Of a stretch of DNA of 64,000 bases, positions 35,625 to 44,601 are shown piece after piece. The stretch comes from Pseudomonas sp. efr-133-TYG-5 (GTDB lineage: Bacteria > Pseudomonadota > Gammaproteobacteria > Pseudomonadales > Pseudomonadaceae), in NCBI RefSeq assembly GCF_030209175.1, contig NZ_JARVSM010000004.1, forward strand, positions 1-64,000. Reading direction: 5' to 3'. The notes beneath the pieces were generated by a model, which was given only the letters and a program-made list of their open reading frames with translations, ran no database searches and was not told the origin of the DNA. Position 1 is the stretch's first letter; every line of letters begins with the position of its first letter. The position numbers and the translations under genes were made by a program.

Positions 35625-35690
35625 TGCAGCCGCTCCCTTGCCGCAGGCGTTACGCCTCCGGGATAACAAGAACGATAAGGGGAACCCGCA

Positions 35691-36818
35691 ATGATGCGAC
35701 ATCCACACGTCTGGATGGGCCTCCTGTTGTGGTCGATTTTCAGCCCGGCCCACGCGGCCTGGACTGTGAATATGGCGCCTGGAGCGACTGAAATCAGTCA
35801 CGCAGTATTCGACCTGCACATGACCATCTTCTGGATCTGTGTAGTGATCGGGATCATCGTCTTCGGCGCCATGTTCTGGTCGATGATGGTGCACCGCCGC
35901 TCCACCGGGCAGGTCGCCGCGAAATTCCACGAAAGCACCACCGTCGAAATTCTCTGGACCGTCGTGCCGCTGCTGATCCTGGTGGCGATGGCCGTGCCGG
36001 CGACCGCGACCCTGATCCGCATGTACGACACCAGTGAGCCGGACATCGATATCCAGATCACCGGTTATCAGTGGAAGTGGCACTACAAATACCTGGGCCA
36101 GGATGTCGAGTTCTTCAGCAACCTGGCCACCCCCGCCGAACAGATCCACAACAAGGAAGCCAAGGGCGAGCATTACCTGCTCGAAGTCGACAAGCCGCTG
36201 GTGCTGCCGGTCGGCGCCAAGGTGCGCTTCCTCGTCACCTCCGCCGACGTCATCCACTCGTGGTGGGTGCCGGCCTTCGCGGTCAAGCGCGATGCGATTC
36301 CCGGGTTCGTCAACGAGGCCTGGACGCGCATCGACAAGCCCGGCCTGTACCGCGGCCAATGCGCCGAACTGTGCGGCAAGGACCACGGCTTCATGCCGAT
36401 CGTGGTCGACGTCAAGGAAAAGGCCGATTACGACAAGTGGCTGGCCGAGCGCAAGGCCGAAGCCGCGCAGCTCAAGGAGCTGACCAGCAAGGAATGGACC
36501 CTCGACGAGCTCAAGGAACGTGGCGACAAGATCTACCACACCACCTGCGTCGCCTGTCACCAGGCCGAAGGCCAGGGCCTGCCGCCGATGTTCCCGGCGC
36601 TCAAGGGCTCGAAAATTGCCACCGGCCCGAAAGAGGCGCACCTGAGCCTGGTGTTCCACGGCAAGCCCGGCACCGCCATGGCGGCGTTCGGCAAACAGCT
36701 GTCGGAAGTCGATATCGCCGCCGTAGTGACCTACGAACGCAACGCCTGGGGCAACAACAAGGGCGACATGGTCACGCCAAAAGAAGTGCTTGAGCTCAAA
36801 CAGGCGGAAAGCAAATGA
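35691..36818 (+). CDS. coxB: cytochrome c oxidase subunit II with fused cytochrome c domain
   Basis: A 375-residue subunit II: signal peptide, two transmembrane helices (about residues 40-62 and 80-102), then the CuA domain with QCAELCGKDHGFM (Cys224, Cys228, His232, Met235), then a C-terminal cytochrome c domain with CVACH (Cys286-His290). The fused heme makes this a caa3-like enzyme receiving electrons from c-type cytochromes. First gene of the oxidase operon. Confidence 0.96.
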   Translation: MMRHPHVWMGLLLWSIFSPAHAAWTVNMAPGATEISHAVFDLHMTIFWICVVIGIIVFGAMFWSMMVHRRSTGQVAAKFHESTTVEILWTVVPLLILVAMAVPATATLIRMYDTSEPDIDIQITGYQWKWHYKYLGQDVEFFSNLATPAEQIHNKEAKGEHYLLEVDKPLVLPVGAKVRFLVTSADVIHSWWVPAFAVKRDAIPGFVNEAWTRIDKPGLYRGQCAELCGKDHGFMPIVVDVKEKADYDKWLAERKAEAAQLKELTSKEWTLDELKERGDKIYHTTCVACHQAEGQGLPPMFPALKGSKIATGPKEAHLSLVFHGKPGTAMAAFGKQLSEVDIAAVVTYERNAWGNNKGDMVTPKEVLELKQAESK

Positions 36819-36900
36819 GCCGGTCCATCGCGTATTTCCTGAACCGGCCGGGGCAGCGCGCCCCGGCCAACCCAGCCCACTCACGTAAAGGAGACCGGCC

Positions 36901-38487
36901 ATGAGCGCTGTAATCGATGACCACGGTCATGCCGACCACGCCCACGGCCCCGCCAAAGGCCTGATGCGCTGGGTGCTGACCACCAACCACAAGGACATCG
37001 GCACCCTGTACCTGTGGTTCGCGTTCTGCATGTTCCTGCTCGGCGGCTCGTTCGCCATGGTGATCCGCGCCGAGCTGTTCCAGCCCGGTCTGCAGATCGT
37101 CGAGCCGGCGTTCTTCAACCAGATGACCACCATGCACGGCCTGGTGATGGTCTTCGGGGCGGTGATGCCGGCGTTCGTCGGCCTCGCCAACTGGATGATC
37201 CCGCTGATGATCGGCGCGCCGGACATGGCCCTGCCGCGGATGAACAACTTCAGCTTCTGGCTGTTGCCGGCGGCGTTCCTGCTGCTGGTGTCGACCCTGT
37301 TCACCCCCGGTGGCGGGCCGAACTTCGGCTGGACCTTCTACGCACCGCTGTCCACCACCTATGCGCCGGAAAGCGTGACGTTCTTCATCTTCGCCATCCA
37401 CCTGATGGGGATCAGTTCGATCATGGGCGCGATCAACGTGATCGCCACCATCCTCAACCTGCGTGCCCCCGGCATGACCCTGATGAAAATGCCGCTGTTC
37501 GTCTGGACCTGGCTGATCACCGCGTTCCTGCTGATCGCGGTGATGCCGGTGCTGGCCGGGTGCGTGACGATGATGCTGATGGACATCCACTTCGGCACCA
37601 GTTTCTTCAGTGCCGCCGGCGGCGGCGACCCGGTGCTGTTCCAGCACGTGTTCTGGTTCTTCGGCCATCCGGAGGTGTACATCATGATCCTGCCGGCCTT
37701 CGGTGCCGTCAGCCAGATCATCCCGACGTTCGCGCGCAAGCCGCTGTTCGGCTACACCTCGATGGTCTACGCCACGGCGAGCATCGCGTTCCTGTCGTTC
37801 ATCGTCTGGGCGCACCACATGTTCGTGGTCGGCATTCCGCTGGTGGGCGAGCTGTTCTTCATGTACGCGACCATGCTGATCGCCGTGCCGACCGGGGTGA
37901 AAGTGTTCAATTGGGCCAGCACCATGTGGCAGGGCTCGATGACCTTCGAGACGCCGATGCTGTTCGCCGTGGCGTTCGTCATCCTGTTCTCCATCGGCGG
38001 TTTCTCCGGGCTGATGCTGGCCATCGCCCCGGCGGACTTCCAGTACCAGGACACCTATTTCGTGGTCGCGCACTTCCACTACGTGCTGGTGCCGGGGGCG
38101 ATCTTCGGGATCTTCGCCTCGGCGTATTACTGGCTGCCGAAGTGGACCGGCCACATGTACGACGAAACCCTCGGCAAGCTGCACTTCTGGCTGTCGTTCG
38201 TCGGCATGAACCTGACCTTCTTCCCCATGCACTTCGTGGGGCTGGCAGGCATGCCACGGCGGATTCCGGACTACAACCTGCAGTTCGCCGACTTCAACAT
38301 GGTCTCGTCGATCGGCGCGTTCATGTTCGGCGCCACGCAGATCTTCTTCCTGTTCATCGTGATCAAAACCATCCGTGGCGGCGCGCCGGCACCGGCCAAA
38401 CCGTGGGATGGCGCCGAAGGCCTGGAATGGAGCGTGCCGTCGCCGGCGCCGTATCACACGTTCACCACGCCGCCGGAAGTGAAATGA
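36901..38487 (+). CDS. ctaD: cytochrome c oxidase subunit I
   Basis: A 528-residue heme-copper subunit with twelve transmembrane helices. The core motifs WFFGHPEVYIMILPAFG (CuB His and cross-linked Tyr), VWAHHMFVVG and DTYFVVAHFHYVL (heme a and a3 histidines) are all present, so it should reduce O2 and pump protons. Starts 82 bp after coxB with AAAGGAGA 8 bp before the ATG. Confidence 0.97.
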   Translation: MSAVIDDHGHADHAHGPAKGLMRWVLTTNHKDIGTLYLWFAFCMFLLGGSFAMVIRAELFQPGLQIVEPAFFNQMTTMHGLVMVFGAVMPAFVGLANWMIPLMIGAPDMALPRMNNFSFWLLPAAFLLLVSTLFTPGGGPNFGWTFYAPLSTTYAPESVTFFIFAIHLMGISSIMGAINVIATILNLRAPGMTLMKMPLFVWTWLITAFLLIAVMPVLAGCVTMMLMDIHFGTSFFSAAGGGDPVLFQHVFWFFGHPEVYIMILPAFGAVSQIIPTFARKPLFGYTSMVYATASIAFLSFIVWAHHMFVVGIPLVGELFFMYATMLIAVPTGVKVFNWASTMWQGSMTFETPMLFAVAFVILFSIGGFSGLMLAIAPADFQYQDTYFVVAHFHYVLVPGAIFGIFASAYYWLPKWTGHMYDETLGKLHFWLSFVGMNLTFFPMHFVGLAGMPRRIPDYNLQFADFNMVSSIGAFMFGATQIFFLFIVIKTIRGGAPAPAKPWDGAEGLEWSVPSPAPYHTFTTPPEVK

Positions 38488-38501
38488 ACACGAATCTCCC
38501 T

Positions 38502-38587
38502 GTGGGAGCGAGCCTGCTCGCGAACAACGATGACGCGGTCCATCTGATGCACCGAGTTGTCTGCTTCGCGAGCAGGCTCGCTCCCAC
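38502..38587. repeat. REPIN inside the cox operon
   Basis: GTGGGAGCGAGCCTGCTCGCGAA at the left is mirrored by TTCGCGAGCAGGCTCGCTCCCAC at the right around a 40-bp centre. It lies between ctaD and ctaG within a co-directional operon, where it may set differential mRNA stability. Confidence 0.92.
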
Positions 38588-38614
38588 AGAGGATCTCGGT
38601 AGAGGCTGACAATC

Positions 38615-39166
38615 ATGGCTGACTCGATCTCGATGAAGAAACTGGTCACCCGCCTGCTCGGTGTGGTGGTGGCGATGTTTGTCTTCGGTTTTGCCCTGGT
38701 GCCGATCTACGACGTGATGTGCAAGGCCTTCGGTATCAACGGCAAGACCGCCGGGCAGTACGAAGGCGAGCAGAGCGTCGACGCCTCGCGCCAGGTGCGG
38801 GTGCAGTTCCTGTCGACCAACAACGTCGACATGCCGTGGGAGTTCTACCCCAAGCATGACGAGCTCACGGCCAACCCCGGCGCGGTGAACGAAATGATCT
38901 TCATCGCCCGCAACCCCACCGACAGGCCGATGAGTGCCCAGGCCGTACCGAGCATCGCGCCGAGCAACGCGGCGGCGTATTTCCACAAGACCGAATGCTT
39001 TTGCTTTACCCAGCAGGTGCTGCAGCCCGGTCAGCAGATCGAAATGCCGGTGCGCTTCATCGTTGACCGCGACATGCCCAAGGACGTGAAGCACCTGACG
39101 CTGTCCTACACGCTGTTCGATATCACCGCCCGACATCCTCCGGTGGCTGCAAACACCGGCGGTTGA
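38615..39166 (+). CDS. ctaG: cytochrome c oxidase assembly protein CtaG/Cox11
   Basis: A 183-residue protein with one N-terminal membrane helix (about residues 10-32) and a periplasmic copper-binding domain with CFCFTQQ, the Cox11 signature. It delivers copper to CuB of subunit I. AGAGG precedes the ATG. Length matches the family. Confidence 0.94.
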   Translation: MADSISMKKLVTRLLGVVVAMFVFGFALVPIYDVMCKAFGINGKTAGQYEGEQSVDASRQVRVQFLSTNNVDMPWEFYPKHDELTANPGAVNEMIFIARNPTDRPMSAQAVPSIAPSNAAAYFHKTECFCFTQQVLQPGQQIEMPVRFIVDRDMPKDVKHLTLSYTLFDITARHPPVAANTGG

Positions 39167-39191
39167 GCGTGCCCGATAAGGAGAACAATAA

Positions 39192-40079
39192 ATGCCAACT
39201 CATGAGCACTACTACGTTCCGGCCCAGAGCAAATGGCCGATCGTCGCCACTTTCGGCATGGTCATTACCGTGTACGGCCTGGCGACCTGGTTCAACGATC
39301 TGAAGGCAGCGCGTCCGGAATCCCACGGCCCGTTGATCTTTTTCGTCGGCGGCCTGTTGCTGGCGTACATGCTGTTCGGCTGGTTCGGTGCCGTGATCAA
39401 GGAAAGCCGGGCGGGCTTGTACAGCCCGCAGCTGGATCGCTCGTTCCGCTGGGGCATGAGTTGGTTCATCTTCTCCGAGGTGATGTTCTTCGTCGCCTTC
39501 TTCGGCGCGCTGTTCTATGTGCGGCACGTCTCCGGCCCGGCACTCGGCGGCGAAGGCCCGAAAGGCATCGCGCACATGCTGTGGCCGAACTTCCAGTTCA
39601 CCTGGCCGTTGCTGCACACCCCGGATCCGAAACTGTTTCCGCCACCCAAGGAAGTCATCAGCCCGTGGGGCCTGCCGCTGATCAACACGATCCTGCTGGT
39701 CAGCTCCAGCGTGACCATCACCATCGCCCACCACGCCCTGAAGAAAGGCCATCGTGGCGCGCTGAAACTGTGGCTGGCGATCACCGTGCTGCTCGGCTGC
39801 GGCTTCCTCGCCCTGCAGGCCGAAGAGTACATGCACGCTTACCACGAACTGGGCCTGACCCTCGGTTCGGGCATCTACGGCGCAACGTTCTTCATGCTCA
39901 CCGGATTCCACGGCGCCCACGTGACCATCGGCACGATCATTCTGTTCGTCATGCTGATGCGCATCATGAAGGGCCATTTCGATGCCGATCACCAGTTCGG
40001 CTTCGAGGCGGCGAGCTGGTACTGGCACTTCGTCGATGTGGTCTGGATCGGCTTGTTCGTCTTCGTTTACGTGCTTTAA
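39192..40079 (+). CDS. coxC: cytochrome c oxidase subunit III
   Basis: A 295-residue membrane subunit with seven helices. FIFSEVMFFVAFFGALFYVRH, HEYMHAYHELGLTLGSGIYG-like and TGFHGAHVTIGTI motifs, and the C-terminal WYWHFVDVVWIGLFVFVYVL are diagnostic. It stabilises proton uptake by subunit I. AAGGAG lies upstream. The segment FTWPLLHTPDPKLFPPPKEVISPWG is an extended loop seen in proteobacterial subunits. Confidence 0.96.
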   Translation: MPTHEHYYVPAQSKWPIVATFGMVITVYGLATWFNDLKAARPESHGPLIFFVGGLLLAYMLFGWFGAVIKESRAGLYSPQLDRSFRWGMSWFIFSEVMFFVAFFGALFYVRHVSGPALGGEGPKGIAHMLWPNFQFTWPLLHTPDPKLFPPPKEVISPWGLPLINTILLVSSSVTITIAHHALKKGHRGALKLWLAITVLLGCGFLALQAEEYMHAYHELGLTLGSGIYGATFFMLTGFHGAHVTIGTIILFVMLMRIMKGHFDADHQFGFEAASWYWHFVDVVWIGLFVFVYVL

Positions 40080-40083
40080 CAAC

Positions 40084-40143
40084 AGCTGCAAGCCAAAGCG
40101 GTAAAGCTTCTAACTTGCAGCTTGTAGCTCGAGGCTTGCAGCT
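40084..40143. terminator. inverted repeat between coxC and DUF2909 gene
   Basis: AGCTGCAAGCC and GGCTTGCAGCT are perfect inverted copies about 38 bp apart, with a further AACTTGCAGCTTG inside. The repeat touches the stop codon of the convergent DUF2909 gene and probably ends transcription of coxC. This type of AGCTTGCAGCT repeat is separate from the REP family. Confidence 0.65.
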
Positions 40144-40345
40144 ACCAGGGCGCATGCGACACCAGTTGGCCGCTGTAGAAGCCCCAGGCGATCAAGCCGA
40201 CGGTGACGGCGGCCAATGCCACCCGAACACTCAAGGCGATGACCAGGCGATTGGAACTGCTGTCGTCCTTGACCAGGAAAAACAGGCCGCTGAACAGGCT
40301 GATCACCGTGGCAATCAGCATCAGGACGATCGCTGCTTTGAGCAT
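40142..40345 (-). CDS. DUF2909 family twin-transmembrane protein
   Basis: A 67-residue protein with two hydrophobic helices (about residues 2-22 and 34-56) and a short polar linker KDDSSSNR. It sits, in reverse orientation, between coxC and SURF1, as PAO1 PA0109 does, so a link to oxidase assembly is likely. CGGAG precedes ATG 40345. Function unknown. Confidence 0.82.
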   Translation of the reverse strand: MLKAAIVLMLIATVISLFSGLFFLVKDDSSSNRLVIALSVRVALAAVTVGLIAWGFYSGQLVSHAPW

Positions 40346-40415
40346 GGCAAGACTCCGGGGGACAGGCAATGCACTTGAGTATAGCGATCCCGCTCACGGC
40401 CTTTGAGGCGCGGCC

Positions 40416-41156
40416 ATGAAGCGCTTCCGCCCGGGCGTCGTGCCGAGCGTGGTAGTGGCGTTGCTGCTGCCGCTGCTGGTGGCGCTGGGCTGCTGGCAAC
40501 TGGGCCGCGGTGCCGAGAAAACCGCCCTGCTCGCCAGTTACGCCGAACGCCGCGCCGCCGCACCGATGGCCAGCAGCGAGTTGCTGCACAGCGCCGACCC
40601 GGCGTTTCGCCGGGTGCACCTGCACGGCCAGTTCGACGCCGCGCACAGCCTGCTGCTGGACAACCGCCAGCGTGACGGCAAGGTCGGCGTCGAGTTGCTG
40701 CAACCGTTGCAGGACTCGCGCACGGGCCTGTGGCTGCTGGTCAATCGCGGCTGGCTGCCCTGGCCGGACCGCCGCGTCGCGCCGCAATTCAACACCCCGG
40801 CCGCCGCGGTCGATGTCGATGCCTGGGTCTACGTCGCCCCCGGTGCGACCTTCCAGTTGCACGCCGATCCGCCCAGCGATCACTGGCCGCAGACCATCAC
40901 CGCCGTCGAGCCGGCGAAGGTGTGGAAAACCCTCGAGCGCGACGGCTTCGCCTATGAAGTGCGCGCCGAACCTGGCCCGGCCAGCTATCAGGCCGACTGG
41001 CCGGTGGTCGCGATGGGCCCGGAAAAACACCTCGGCTACGCCGTGCAGTGGTTCGCCATGGCCACCGCGCTGCTCGGTCTCTATGTCTATTTGGGCGTGC
41101 ACAACGCAAAGGAGAAACACCATGGGAGCGGCCATGAATCCACCCAGCATGTCTGA
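40416..41156 (+). CDS. SURF1 family oxidase assembly protein
   Basis: A 246-residue protein with an N-terminal helix (VVALLLPLLVALGCWQLGR), a periplasmic domain with FDAAHSLLLDNRQRDGKVGVELLQPL, and a C-terminal helix near VQWFAMATALLGLYVYLG. SURF1/Shy1 proteins insert heme a into subunit I. The end overlaps the next gene by 35 bp. Confidence 0.9.
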   Translation: MKRFRPGVVPSVVVALLLPLLVALGCWQLGRGAEKTALLASYAERRAAAPMASSELLHSADPAFRRVHLHGQFDAAHSLLLDNRQRDGKVGVELLQPLQDSRTGLWLLVNRGWLPWPDRRVAPQFNTPAAAVDVDAWVYVAPGATFQLHADPPSDHWPQTITAVEPAKVWKTLERDGFAYEVRAEPGPASYQADWPVVAMGPEKHLGYAVQWFAMATALLGLYVYLGVHNAKEKHHGSGHESTQHV

Positions 41157-41715
41157 AGCCAAGGCCCCGGCCAGTCGCCGGCGCGGACGTATCCAGTTGC
41201 TGCTGATCGTGCTCGGCGTGGTCGGCCCGATGATCCTCGCCACCGGCATGTACAAATTGCAGTTCTGGGTACCGGAGGGGCGCAGCTACCACGGCGAACT
41301 GATCGGTAACGGCCAGACCCGCGCCGACCTCGGCGTGACGGCTGCCGAGGAGCGCTGGCAGATGCTGGTGACCGCGCCGACGGATTGCGCGGTGGACTGC
41401 CAGCAACTGGTCTATCTCGCGCGGCAGATCCAGATCGGCCTCGGCCGCGATGCCGGGCGCGCCAGCCACGCCCTCGCCGCCGCGCAACCGCTGGCTGCCG
41501 ACTACGAGGCCAAGCTGAGCCGCGAATACCCGCAACTGCAACGCTATCCGCTGGACGCCACGACCTTCAGCAAGGCCAGCGGCGCCAAAGCCACCCCGCA
41601 ACTGTGGATCATCGACCCCCACGGCAACCTCGTGCTGCGCTACGAGCCGAGTGTGAAGGGCAAGGATCTGCTCAACGACCTGCGCCACCTGCTGAAACTG
41701 TCGAACATCGGCTGA
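41122..41715 (+). CDS. small membrane protein of the oxidase cluster (PA0111-like, thioredoxin-fold-like)
   Basis: A 197-residue protein with one N-terminal helix (LLLIVLGVVGPMILATGMYKL) and a periplasmic domain containing TAPTDCAVDCQQLVYLARQI and a C-terminal WIIDPHGNLVLRYEPSVKGKDLLNDLRHLL. The CAVDC pair and that C-terminus resemble Sco/thioredoxin-fold proteins, so a copper or redox role is possible. AAAGGAG lies 7 bp before ATG 41122, inside the SURF1 gene. Confidence 0.82.
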   Translation: MGAAMNPPSMSEAKAPASRRRGRIQLLLIVLGVVGPMILATGMYKLQFWVPEGRSYHGELIGNGQTRADLGVTAAEERWQMLVTAPTDCAVDCQQLVYLARQIQIGLGRDAGRASHALAAAQPLAADYEAKLSREYPQLQRYPLDATTFSKASGAKATPQLWIIDPHGNLVLRYEPSVKGKDLLNDLRHLLKLSNIG

Positions 41716-41725
41716 GGACACCGTC

Positions 41726-42805
41726 ATGGCCAAACCTGGATTTCGCCTCGCGCTGTTCGCCACCCTGCTGGCGCTGATCGTGGTGCTGCTCGGCGCCTAC
41801 ACCCGCCTGACCCATGCCGGCCTCGGTTGCCCGGACTGGCCGGGGTGCTACGGCTTTATCAGCGTGCCGAAAAGCGAAGCCCAACTGGCCCATGCCGAAC
41901 TGCATTTCCCCGATGCGCCCGTCGAAGCGCACAAGGGCTGGAACGAGATGATCCACCGCTACTTCGCCGGCACCCTCGGCATGCTCATCGCTGTGCTGGC
42001 CGGGCGCGCCTGGGTCAATCGTCGGCATCCCGGGCAGCCGTTGAAATTGCCGCTGTTTCTCCTTGCCGTGGTGTTCGCGCAAGCGGCGTTCGGCATGTGG
42101 ACCGTGACGCTCAAGCTCTGGCCGCAAGTGGTCACCGGGCATCTGCTCGGCGGCTTCGCCACCTTGAGCCTGCTGTTTCTGCTGACCCTGCGCCTGTCTG
42201 GCGTGCTGCCGGCACTGACCGTGCCCAGGCGCCTGCAGTATTGGGCGACTGCCGGGCTGTTGCTGGTGATCGGCCAGATTGCGCTGGGCGGCTGGGTCAG
42301 TTCCAACTATGCGGCGGTGGCCTGCATCGACTTCCCGACCTGCCACGGCCAATGGCTGCCGCCGGCGGATTTCGCCAACGGCTTTCACCTGACCCAGCAC
42401 ATCGGCCCGAATTACCTCGGCGGCCAGCTCGATAGCGACGCGAGAACGGCAATCCACCTGACCCACCGGATCGGCGCACTGCTGGTGACGCTGGTGCTGC
42501 TCGGCCTGGCCTGGCAACTGAAAGGCGTCGGCATGACCCGCCTCGCCGGGCTGGTGTTGATCGCCCTCGGCGCACAGATCACCCTGGGCATCAGCAATGT
42601 GCTGTTGCATCTGCCGTTGCCGGTGGCCGTGGCGCACAACGCCGGCGGCGCGGCGCTGCTGCTGAGCATGGTGCTGGTCAATTACCACGCGCGAACCAGT
42701 CTGGTGCGGGTGCGCCAACCCGCCTTGGCGCGCTGGCGCCTGAGCCCGGGTAAACACGCGGCGGCACCCATCACCATTAAAGGAGAAACGCCATGGCGCT
42801 TCTGA
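41726..42805 (+). CDS. ctaA: heme A synthase (COX15/CtaA)
   Basis: A 359-residue integral membrane enzyme with eight helices that oxidises heme O to heme A. Conserved histidines are in [26 protein letters not shown] and VAHNAGGA. The loop [13 protein letters not shown] is typical. Its 3' end overlaps the ctaB start by 13 bp. Confidence 0.95.
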   Translation: MAKPGFRLALFATLLALIVVLLGAYTRLTHAGLGCPDWPGCYGFISVPKSEAQLAHAELHFPDAPVEAHKGWNEMIHRYFAGTLGMLIAVLAGRAWVNRRHPGQPLKLPLFLLAVVFAQAAFGMWTVTLKLWPQVVTGHLLGGFATLSLLFLLTLRLSGVLPALTVPRRLQYWATAGLLLVIGQIALGGWVSSNYAAVACIDFPTCHGQWLPPADFANGFHLTQHIGPNYLGGQLDSDARTAIHLTHRIGALLVTLVLLGLAWQLKGVGMTRLAGLVLIALGAQITLGISNVLLHLPLPVAVAHNAGGAALLLSMVLVNYHARTSLVRVRQPALARWRLSPGKHAAAPITIKGETPWRF

Positions 42806-43692
42806 TCGGCGAACGTCCCGCGCAGGCGCTGTGGCGTGACTATCTGGAGCTGACCAAACCGAAAGTGGTGGTGCTGATGCTCATCACCTCGCTGGTCGGC
42901 ATGTTTCTCGCGACCCGCGCCGGGGTGCCGTGGACGGTGCTGATCTTCGGCAACCTGGGGATCGCCTTGTGCGCCGGTGGCGCAGCGGCGGTCAATCATG
43001 TGGTGGATCGGCGCATCGATGCGGTGATGGCGCGCACGCACAAACGGCCGCTGGCCGAAGGGCGGGTGTCGCCCGCCGCCGCGCTGACCTTTGCCCTGGT
43101 GCTGGCGCTGCTCGGCCAGGCGCTGCTGCTGACTTTCACCAATGCACTGACCGCGTGGCTGACGCTGGCCTCGCTGCTCGGTTACGCGGTGATCTACACC
43201 GGTTTCCTCAAGCGCGCGACGCCACAGAACATCGTCATTGGCGGCCTCGCCGGTGCCGCCCCGCCGCTGCTCGGCTGGACCGCCGCCACCGGCCATGTCA
43301 GCGCCGAGCCGTTGCTGCTGGTGCTGATCATTTTCGCCTGGACCCCGCCGCACTTCTGGGCGCTGGCCATCCATCGCAAGGAGGAATACGCCAAGGCCGA
43401 CATCCCGATGCTGCCGGTGACCCATGGCGAGCACTACACCAAGGTGCACATTCTGCTGTACACCTTCGCCCTGCTCGCGGTCAGCCTGCTGCCGTACGTG
43501 ATCCACATGAGCGGCGTGCTCTATCTGGTCTGCGCGCTCGCGCTGGGTGCAAGGTTTCTGCAATGGGCCGTGGTGCTGTACCGTGGCACTCGGCCGCACG
43601 CGGCGATCAACACCTTCAAGTACTCTATTTATTACTTGTTCCTGTTGTTCATTGCCCTGCTCGTAGACCACTACTTACTGTTGAACCTATGA
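42793..43692 (+). CDS. ctaB: protoheme IX farnesyltransferase (heme O synthase)
   Basis: A 299-residue UbiA-type prenyltransferase making heme O from heme B and farnesyl diphosphate. The Asp-rich motif is [15 protein letters not shown], with the second motif [17 protein letters not shown]. Nine helices. It starts within ctaA (AAAGGAG before ATG) and its stop overlaps the Sco gene by 4 bp, so heme A synthesis and copper delivery are translationally linked. Confidence 0.96.
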   Translation: MALLIGERPAQALWRDYLELTKPKVVVLMLITSLVGMFLATRAGVPWTVLIFGNLGIALCAGGAAAVNHVVDRRIDAVMARTHKRPLAEGRVSPAAALTFALVLALLGQALLLTFTNALTAWLTLASLLGYAVIYTGFLKRATPQNIVIGGLAGAAPPLLGWTAATGHVSAEPLLLVLIIFAWTPPHFWALAIHRKEEYAKADIPMLPVTHGEHYTKVHILLYTFALLAVSLLPYVIHMSGVLYLVCALALGARFLQWAVVLYRGTRPHAAINTFKYSIYYLFLLFIALLVDHYLLLNL

Positions 43693-44324
43693 CTCGAACC
43701 CAGAAAACCGTCTTCATCCTCGTCGCCGTGATCGCGCTGATCCTGGGACTGACCGTCAACAAAGTGCTCAGTGGCAAAGGCCAGGGCGACCCCACCGCGC
43801 TGATCGACGCCGGCATCATCCTGCTGCCGCAGAGCCGTAACCTGCCGGACGTGACGATGACCGACCAGGACGGCCAGCCGGTCGCCATCGACGAGCTGAA
43901 AGGCAAGTGGAGCCTGCTGTTCTTCGGCTATACCTTCTGCCCGGATATCTGCCCGACCACCCTCGCCCAGTTGCGCCAGATCAAGAGCGAGCTGCCCAAG
44001 GAGGCTGTGGATAAGTTGCAGATCGTACTGGTCAGCGTCGATCCCAACCGGGATAACCCGAAGCAGTTGAAACAGTACCTGGGTTACTTCGATCCGCAGT
44101 TCATCGGCCTGACGCCGAACTCGGTGGAAGAACTGCAGAAAGTCGCCAATGCGGTGAGCATCCCGTTCATCCCGGCGGATACCAGCAAGCCGAATTACAC
44201 GGTGGATCACAGCGGCAATCTGGCGGTGATCGGGCCGGACGGCACGCAGCGCGGATTCATTCGTGCGCCGCTGAACAACGCCAAACTGGTGGCGCAACTG
44301 CCGGTGATGCTTAACCGCAAGTAA
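43689..44324 (+). CDS. SCO1/SenC copper chaperone
   Basis: A 211-residue membrane-anchored thioredoxin-fold protein. It has an N-terminal helix (about residues 7-27) and the copper-binding TFCPDICPT motif (Cys84, Cys88) with the later His in [10 protein letters not shown]. It loads CuA of subunit II. ATGA overlap with ctaB; last gene of the oxidase cluster. Confidence 0.94.
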   Translation: MTRTQKTVFILVAVIALILGLTVNKVLSGKGQGDPTALIDAGIILLPQSRNLPDVTMTDQDGQPVAIDELKGKWSLLFFGYTFCPDICPTTLAQLRQIKSELPKEAVDKLQIVLVSVDPNRDNPKQLKQYLGYFDPQFIGLTPNSVEELQKVANAVSIPFIPADTSKPNYTVDHSGNLAVIGPDGTQRGFIRAPLNNAKLVAQLPVMLNRK

Positions 44325-44342
44325 AACCGGCACAGATCCCCT

Positions 44343-44429
44343 GTGGGAGCGGGCTTGCCCACGAATGCGGTGTGTCAGGTCAGGATATCTCGACTGATAC
44401 ACCGCATTCGCGAGCAAGCTCGCTCCCAC
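44343..44429. repeat. REPIN after the oxidase cluster
   Basis: GTGGGAGCGGGCTTGCCCACGAA at the left and TTCGCGAGCAAGCTCGCTCCCAC at the right form an inverted REP pair with complementary inner arms (GCGGTGT / ACACCGC). Confidence 0.88.
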
Positions 44430-44448
44430 CAAGGCTGTGATTCAAACA

Positions 44449-44477
44449 AAAAAGGGGCGCATTCAATGCGCCCCTTT
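44449..44477. terminator. bidirectional terminator between sco and metQ
   Basis: AAAAAGGGGCGCATT and AATGCGCCCCTTTTT form a perfect stem with A- and T-runs on both sides, so it can end transcription from either direction. Confidence 0.92.
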
Positions 44478-44485
44478 TTCGTTTT

Positions 44486-44590
44486 CGATCGTTCCCACGC
44501 TCTGCGTGGGAATGCAGAAAGGGACGCTCTGCGTCCCAGCGGAAGCAAAGCGTCCGGGGATGCATGCCCACGCAGAGCAGGGGCACGATC
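44486..44590. repeat. CCCACGCTCTGCGTGGG-type intergenic repeat
   Basis: The element holds TTCCCACGCTCTGCGTGGGAA, then GGGACGCTCTGCGTCCC, then a longer arm ending CCCACGCAGAGCAGGGGCACGATC that mirrors the start. It is a known type of pseudomonad intergenic repeat, distinct from REPINs. It ends 12 bp before the metQ stop codon. Confidence 0.8.
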
Positions 44591-44601
44591 AGATCGTCTG
44601 A

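Larger units (their letters stand above)
35321..35690. other. intergenic region upstream of coxB
   Basis: These 370 bp separate the divergent PA0104-like gene and coxB. They contain a candidate RpoS-type promoter near 35542 and a short upstream reading frame at 35571-35624, described separately. A CATAAT hexamer at about 35399 may belong to another promoter. AAGGGGAA before 35691 is the coxB ribosome site. Confidence 0.6.
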
